From the NCBI GenBank assembly GCA_944321185.1, contig CALUKH010000006.1:1-64000 (forward strand): a stretch of 64,000 nucleotides of DNA. The letters are read 5' to 3'. A model generated the notes under the pieces. The model saw only the letters and a list, made by a program, of their open reading frames with translations, did not search any database and was not told the origin of the DNA. Position 1 is the first letter of the stretch, and the number at the start of each line of letters is the position of its first letter. This DNA comes from an uncultured Alistipes sp. (GTDB lineage Bacteria > Bacteroidota > Bacteroidia > Bacteroidales > Rikenellaceae). The position numbers and the translations under genes were made by a program. Of this stretch, positions 59,912 to 64,000 are shown one piece after another.

Positions 59912-60082
59912 ATGATTCAAGACTGCATCGCAAACAGCCTGCGGCGAAACGACTTGTTCGACCGTCGGGAGCGAGAGAAGCAGCAGGTTCAGGCCGCTGC
60001 GTTCTATTCGCAGGTGTATGTGCAGATGCAGAGTGCGCAATCCCGGGGACGGCAGCTGGTCGCGTGCAGTCTCCTCGGATAA
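59912..60082 (+). CDS. Putative pur operon leader peptide (56 aa)
   Basis: ORF beginning MIQDCIANSLRRNDLFDRRE and ending LVACSLLG. Its TAA (60080-60082) lies 5 nt before a 13-bp terminator hairpin, within the footprint of a terminating ribosome. Nine of 56 residues are Gln (16 per cent), clustered in QQVQ and in SQVYVQMQSAQSRGRQ. A purine-rich stretch (GGGAGCGAGAGAAGCAGCAG, from 59967) lies inside. No homologue was recognised. The role as a leader peptide is inferred from position; it could also be a small functional protein. Confidence 0.55.
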   Translation: MIQDCIANSLRRNDLFDRREREKQQVQAAAFYSQVYVQMQSAQSRGRQLVACSLLG

Positions 60083-60087
60083 ATCCG

Positions 60088-60125
60088 GACCGCCATGACA
60101 GGCAATGTCGTGGCGGTCTGCTTTT
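60088..60125 (+). terminator. Attenuator terminator of the pur operon
   Basis: 13-bp stem (60088-60100 with 60106-60118, one G-T pair) with a 5-nt loop followed by TGCTTTT. The T tract is short and interrupted, so termination may be partial. It lies 34 bp before the purE ATG. Confidence 0.8.
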
Positions 60126-60158
60126 GATTCGGACCAAATTTGTAATTCGATAAAGACA

Positions 60159-60629
60159 ATGAAAGTAGGCGTTATCATGGGTTCCGTGAGCGATTACGAG
60201 GTGATGGCCGATGCCGTCCGCATGCTCGAATCGTTCGGCGTGGAGTTCGAAAAACGGGTCGTCAGTGCCCACCGTACCCCCGATCTGCTGTGCGAATATG
60301 CCAAAACGGCCAAGTCGCGCGGACTGGGTGTCATCATCGCCGGAGCCGGCGGTGCGGCTCATCTGCCGGGTATGGTCGCCGCCATGACCACGCTGCCCGT
60401 GGTGGGCGTACCGGTCAAGTCGCGTGCGCTGAACGGACTGGATTCGCTGCTGTCGATCGTGCAGATGCCGGCGGGTGTTCCCGTGGCCACGACGGCCATC
60501 AACGGCGCCAAGAATGCTGCGCTGATCGCCGTGTCGATCCTGGCGTTGCAGGACGAGGCGCTGGCCGCCAAACTCGAGGCCTTCCGCGCCAAACAGACCG
60601 CCGACGTACTGAAAGCCGAACTCGACTGA
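60159..60629 (+). CDS. purE: N5-carboxyaminoimidazole ribonucleotide mutase
   Basis: 156 aa from ATG 60159 ([20 protein letters not shown]). Class I PurE motifs: [10 protein letters not shown] (phosphate site), [14 protein letters not shown] (catalytic His) and [20 protein letters not shown]. Works with PurK in converting AIR to CAIR. It overlaps purK by 3 bp (TGATGA). First structural gene after the attenuator. Confidence 0.97.
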   Translation: MKVGVIMGSVSDYEVMADAVRMLESFGVEFEKRVVSAHRTPDLLCEYAKTAKSRGLGVIIAGAGGAAHLPGMVAAMTTLPVVGVPVKSRALNGLDSLLSIVQMPAGVPVATTAINGAKNAALIAVSILALQDEALAAKLEAFRAKQTADVLKAELD

Positions 60630-61720
60630 TGAAGACCATCGGAATTATCGGAGGCGGCCAGCTGGGGCTGATGATCGCCGAACAGGCTCACGTGCTGGGC
60701 GTGCGGGCCGTGGCGCTCGATCCGGCGCCGGATGCTCCGGCCTTCCGGGTCTGCGACGACCACATCGTGGCGGCCTATAACGATGCCGCAGCGCTCGAAC
60801 GACTGTGCCGCATGAGCGACGCCGTGACCTATGAGTTCGAAAACGTGCCGGGGGATATCCTTATCCCGCTGAGCGAGAAATACAACATCCCGCAGGGCTA
60901 CAAGCCGCTCTATGATTCGCAGGACCGTGTGCGCGAGAAGAGCAATGCCCGCGACCACGGACTGCATACGCCGGGCTTCGTGGCCGTGGATGACGAAGCG
61001 TCGTTGCGGGCCGCGGTGGCCGAGTTGGGGCTTCCGGCCGTGCTGAAGACCCGCACGCTGGGGTATGACGGGCACGGTCAGATGGTGCTCCGCAGCGAGG
61101 CCGACATCGAACGGGCGCTGCCGCTGCTGACGGTGCCCTGCATTCTGGAGGAGTTCATCGCCTTCGATTCGGAGGCCAGCATCGTCATGGTGGCCGACCG
61201 CAACCGTGTGGTGAGCTTCCCCGTGGGGCGGAACATCCACCGCGACGGGATTCTCGATCTGTCGATCGTCCCGGCGGCGGCCGATCCGGAGGTGCTTGCC
61301 CGCATGAAGGCGCAGAGCGAACGTTTCATGCGCGCGTGCGGCTACGAGGGAATTCTGGCCATCGAGTACTTCATTCGCGGAGGAGAGATCTTCTTCAACG
61401 AGATGGCGCCGCGTCCCCACAACTCGGGCCATTATACGATCGAGGGGTGTACGACCAATCAGTTCCGTGAACTGGTCCGCTACCTGGTGGGCGAGCCGTT
61501 GCAGGAGCCGCAGCTGGTGGCTCCGACCGTGATGAAGAACATCCTGGGGCAGGATCTCGACGCGGCCCGCGAGGTGGAGCGGGAGCATCGTCCGAATGTC
61601 TACGTTCACATCTACGGCAAGACCGAAAGCCGTCCGAAACGCAAGATGGGCCACATTACTTTTGTCGGCATGACGGCTGAGGCATACGAAAAGGAGTGGG
61701 CCGACCGTTTCGTGAAGTGA
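60629..61720 (+). CDS. purK: 5-(carboxyamino)imidazole ribonucleotide synthase
   Basis: 363-aa ATP-grasp enzyme that makes N5-CAIR from AIR, ATP and bicarbonate. N-terminal [18 protein letters not shown], then [21 protein letters not shown] (ATP loop) and [33 protein letters not shown]. Normal length. Overlaps the purE stop, so translation is coupled. A repeat-rich gap of 315 bp follows. Confidence 0.96.
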   Translation: MKTIGIIGGGQLGLMIAEQAHVLGVRAVALDPAPDAPAFRVCDDHIVAAYNDAAALERLCRMSDAVTYEFENVPGDILIPLSEKYNIPQGYKPLYDSQDRVREKSNARDHGLHTPGFVAVDDEASLRAAVAELGLPAVLKTRTLGYDGHGQMVLRSEADIERALPLLTVPCILEEFIAFDSEASIVMVADRNRVVSFPVGRNIHRDGILDLSIVPAAADPEVLARMKAQSERFMRACGYEGILAIEYFIRGGEIFFNEMAPRPHNSGHYTIEGCTTNQFRELVRYLVGEPLQEPQLVAPTVMKNILGQDLDAAREVEREHRPNVYVHIYGKTESRPKRKMGHITFVGMTAEAYEKEWADRFVK

Positions 61721-62035
61721 TCCTCCGGGGCCAATCGGGGCCGGGAGAAAAGAAGGGGGCCGACCGGGGCCGGGAGAAAAATTGACCGGGACAGGGAGAA
61801 AGAAACGATTGACCGGGGCCGGAAGGATGACTGGGCCTGATCGAGAGCCGGGCGAAGGTCCGGGAGACGAAGTAAGTTGACCGGGGCCGGGAGAAACAGA
61901 AACCGGATGGCCGACCGGAGCCGGGAGACAATGAGAGTGCCCGAAGGACGGAGAAGACCGGGGGCCCAGAGAAGGACCGGGGAGAGAAACAAACCTGTGA
62001 GGAAACAACAAAGCAAAGTAAACCACACACAATAA
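61721..62035. repeat. 315-bp purK-purL gap of degenerate GACCGGGGCCGGGAGAAA repeats
   Basis: The motif GACCGGGGCCGGGAGAAA or a near match recurs about eight times with irregular spacing between about 61727 and 61990. It has no ORF on the plus strand. The spacing is too irregular and the copies too close together for CRISPR. It lies inside the pur operon, so it would be transcribed as an untranslated spacer between purK and purL unless purL has its own promoter; no clear TAnnTTTG box was seen. Confidence 0.75.
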
Positions 62036-64000
62036 ATGAACACGACCAACTATCGTATTTTCGTCGAGAAACTGCCGCGCTTCCGGGTGGAGGCGGAGAG
62101 TCTTCGACGCGAGTTGAACACGAATCTCAACCTGTCGCTGCGCGAACTGCGCCTGCTGAACATCTACGACCTGTTCGGCTTCACGCCGGAACTGCTCGAA
62201 AAGAGCCGTTATTCGGTCTTCGGAGAGGTGGTGACCGACCAGGTGAGTGACACGTGCGACCTCGAAGGGTGCAAGTACATCGCCGTGGAGTGCCTGCCCG
62301 GACAGTTCGACCAGCGGGCCGCATCGGCCGTCGACTGCGTGCGGCTGATCGATCCCGAGGCAAAGGTGAATATCCGCTCGGCCAAGTTGCTGCTCTTCGA
62401 CCCGAGTGTCACGGAGGAGGAGCTGGCCCGCATCCGCCACTATTACATCAATGCCGTCGAGTCGCGCGAAAAGGACCTTTCGGTATTGAGCGACATGGAG
62501 CAGGCCGAGGTCAAACCCGTCCAGGTGCTGGAGGGTTTCCGGGAGATGACGGACGATGACCTCGAACCCTACTGCCAGCGGATGGGTCTGGCGATGAATG
62601 CCGACGACCTGTACGAGGTGGTGAAGTATTTCCGCGCCGAGGGCCGCGATCCCTACGAGACGGAGCTGCGCATCCTGGATACCTACTGGAGCGACCACTG
62701 CCGCCACACGACCTTCACGACCGAACTGGAGGGCATCACCGTCGAGGAGTCGTTCGCGCGGGAGGAGATCGAGGATTCACTGGCGCTCTACCTGCGCATC
62801 CGCCGCGAGTTGGGGCGTGAGCACAAGAGCCTCTGCCTGATGGACATCGCTACGATCGGGGCACGCTACCTGAAGAAGAAGGGGCTGCTCGACGATCTGG
62901 AGGTCTCGGAGGAGAACAACGCCTGCTCGATCTACGTCGATGTCGACGTCGACGGCAAGACCGAGAAGTGGCTGCTGCAGTTCAAGAACGAAACGCACAA
63001 CCATCCGACCGAGATCGAACCCTTCGGCGGGGCATCGACCTGCTTGGGCGGCGCGATCCGCGATCCGCTGTCGGGCCGCAGCTACGTCTATCAGGCGATG
63101 CGCGTGACGGGTGCCGGCAACATCTACCTGCCCGTTTCGCAGACGATGGCCGGCAAACTGCCGCAGAGCGTCATTTCGAAGAAGGCCGCCGCCGGCTATT
63201 CGAGCTACGGCAACCAGATCGGTCTGGCTACGACCCACGTGCGGGAGATCTACCATGAGGACTACGTGGCCAAACGTCTGGAGGTTGGAGCCGTGGTGGG
63301 AGCCGTGAAGGCCGAGAATGTGCGTCGCGAACGTCCCGCTCCGGGCGACCGGATCATCATGTTCGGCGGACGGACGGGCCGTGATGGAATCGGCGGAGCG
63401 ACGGGCTCGTCGAAGAAGCACAACGCCAAGTCGCTCGAGACGTGCGGCAGCGAGGTACAGAAGGGTAACGCCCCCGAGGAGCGCAAGCTCGAACGGCTGT
63501 TCCGCCGTCCGGAGGTGACGCGGCTGATCAAGAAATCGAACGACTTCGGTGCGGGCGGTGTCAGCGTGGCGATCGGCGAGCTGGCCGACGGCCTGGACAT
63601 CTATCTGGACCGGGTGAAGACGAAATACAGCGGTCTGAACTCCACGGAGCTGGCCATCAGCGAGTCGCAGGAGCGCATGTCGGTGGTCGTCGAGGCGAAG
63701 GACATGGAGGAGTTCATGGGCTACTGCCGCGAGGAGAATATCGAGGCGGTGCACGTGGCCGACGTGACCGACACGGGCCGCATGCGGATGTTCAACGGCG
63801 AACGGAAGGTCGTCGACCTGAGCCGCGAATTCATCGACAGTGCCGGTGCAAAACACTACGCCGAGGCGAAGGTCGGTGCCGTCGAGAACCGCAACCCCTT
63901 CGAGCGGAAGATCGAGGGGACGACCGTAGCCGAACGCTTCGAAAACAATCTGAAAGACAACAACGTCGTCTCGCAGCGGGGTCTGATCGAGATGTTCGAC
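62036..64000 (+). CDS. purL: Phosphoribosylformylglycinamidine synthase (N-terminal 655 codons, cut by window edge)
   Basis: The frame is open from ATG 62036 ([20 protein letters not shown]) to the window end without a stop. It is the long single-chain form (PurL with fused PurS-like N-terminus and glutaminase C-terminus, usually 1200-1300 aa). Visible: N-terminal PurS-like domain (about 1-150), linker with the SDHCRHTTF motif ([17 protein letters not shown], catalytic His), [20 protein letters not shown] and [16 protein letters not shown] (AIR-synthase-type ATP site). The glutaminase domain lies beyond the edge. Follows purK after a repeat-rich spacer. Confidence 0.96.
   Translation, partial: MNTTNYRIFVEKLPRFRVEAESLRRELNTNLNLSLRELRLLNIYDLFGFTPELLEKSRYSVFGEVVTDQVSDTCDLEGCKYIAVECLPGQFDQRAASAVDCVRLIDPEAKVNIRSAKLLLFDPSVTEEELARIRHYYINAVESREKDLSVLSDMEQAEVKPVQVLEGFREMTDDDLEPYCQRMGLAMNADDLYEVVKYFRAEGRDPYETELRILDTYWSDHCRHTTFTTELEGITVEESFAREEIEDSLALYLRIRRELGREHKSLCLMDIATIGARYLKKKGLLDDLEVSEENNACSIYVDVDVDGKTEKWLLQFKNETHNHPTEIEPFGGASTCLGGAIRDPLSGRSYVYQAMRVTGAGNIYLPVSQTMAGKLPQSVISKKAAAGYSSYGNQIGLATTHVREIYHEDYVAKRLEVGAVVGAVKAENVRRERPAPGDRIIMFGGRTGRDGIGGATGSSKKHNAKSLETCGSEVQKGNAPEERKLERLFRRPEVTRLIKKSNDFGAGGVSVAIGELADGLDIYLDRVKTKYSGLNSTELAISESQERMSVVVEAKDMEEFMGYCREENIEAVHVADVTDTGRMRMFNGERKVVDLSREFIDSAGAKHYAEAKVGAVENRNPFERKIEGTTVAERFENNLKDNNVVSQRGLIEMFD

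Noticed and set aside
59880..60158. Purine, preQ1 or ZTP riboswitch in the purE leader.
   Set aside because: None of their conserved cores was seen; the leader is better explained by an ORF and terminator.
61727..61990. Possible CRISPR or REP-type array with repeats of about 18 bp.
   Set aside because: Copies are degenerate and irregularly spaced, with no unique spacers of constant length.
1..64000. Insertion sequences, prophage, integrase or toxin-antitoxin genes.
   Set aside because: No transposase, recombinase, phage structural or toxin motif was seen in any credible frame; the only broken gene is the metalloprotease remnant.

Overview
The window looks like a chromosomal segment of a GC-rich gut Bacteroidota, most like Alistipes (Rikenellaceae). 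The reasons are the fumarate reductase operon of Bacteroides type, a SusC/SusD pair, TonB-linked outer-membrane proteins, and repeated promoters of the form TTG - 19/20 bp - TAnnTTTG. No transposase, phage gene, integron or CRISPR array was found, so this is mostly core genome with a few accessory loci. The genus is an inference from gene content and composition, not from a database match.

Layout. 1-2913 (-): frdC-frdA-frdB (frdB cut by the window edge). 3195-4603 (+): 5-formyl-THF cyclo-ligase and a patatin-like lipase. 4604-5473: gene-free stretch with a candidate small RNA (about 4774-4898, -), a strong hairpin terminator and a tandem-repeat block. 5474-7826 (-): lipoprotein plus DUF5723 barrel. 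7942-10018 (+): uvrC and tRNA-Leu(CAA). 10256-12709 (+): TonB-linked beta-barrel. 12858-21257 (-): SusC/SusD locus with two lipoproteins and a metallophosphoesterase, preceded by a metalloprotease gene remnant. 21749-27301 (-): tripartite heavy-metal RND efflux operon. 27559-29675 (-): split ThrE exporter plus DUF6064. 29866-32810 (-): nrdD-nrdG behind a cobalamin riboswitch. 32911-37084: four polyprenyl-phosphate-sugar type genes (GT39, GtrA, GT87-like, GT2). 37155-42463 (-): cobalamin uptake operon behind a second cobalamin riboswitch, with an AlkD-like gene downstream. 42529-45659 (+): GNAT and AsmA. 45747-48970: NATD1 acetyltransferase, mutY, CaCA antiporter, ZIP transporter. 49338-59658 (+): a single operon for all of de novo UMP synthesis (pyrC-carA-carB-pyrK-pyrD-pyrF-grx-like-pyrE-pyrB). 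59868-64000 (+): purE-purK-purL (purL cut by the window edge).

The most interesting signal is regulatory. Both nucleotide operons start with a consensus promoter, then a short leader ORF (33 codons for pyr, 56 codons for pur) whose stop codon lies in or just before an intrinsic-terminator hairpin, then the first biosynthetic gene. This is the layout of the translation-coupled attenuator of enterobacterial pyrBI, here in Bacteroidota and apparently used for both purines and pyrimidines. The pyr leader has a U-rich tract right before the hairpin; the pur leader has a purine-rich tract and an unusually Gln-rich peptide. Other points: PyrB carries a C-terminal four-cysteine zinc domain that resembles the PyrI zinc domain without the PyrI allosteric domain; a cobalamin riboswitch controls the B12-independent ribonucleotide reductase; several promoters abut start codons; and several gaps hold GC-rich tandem repeats.
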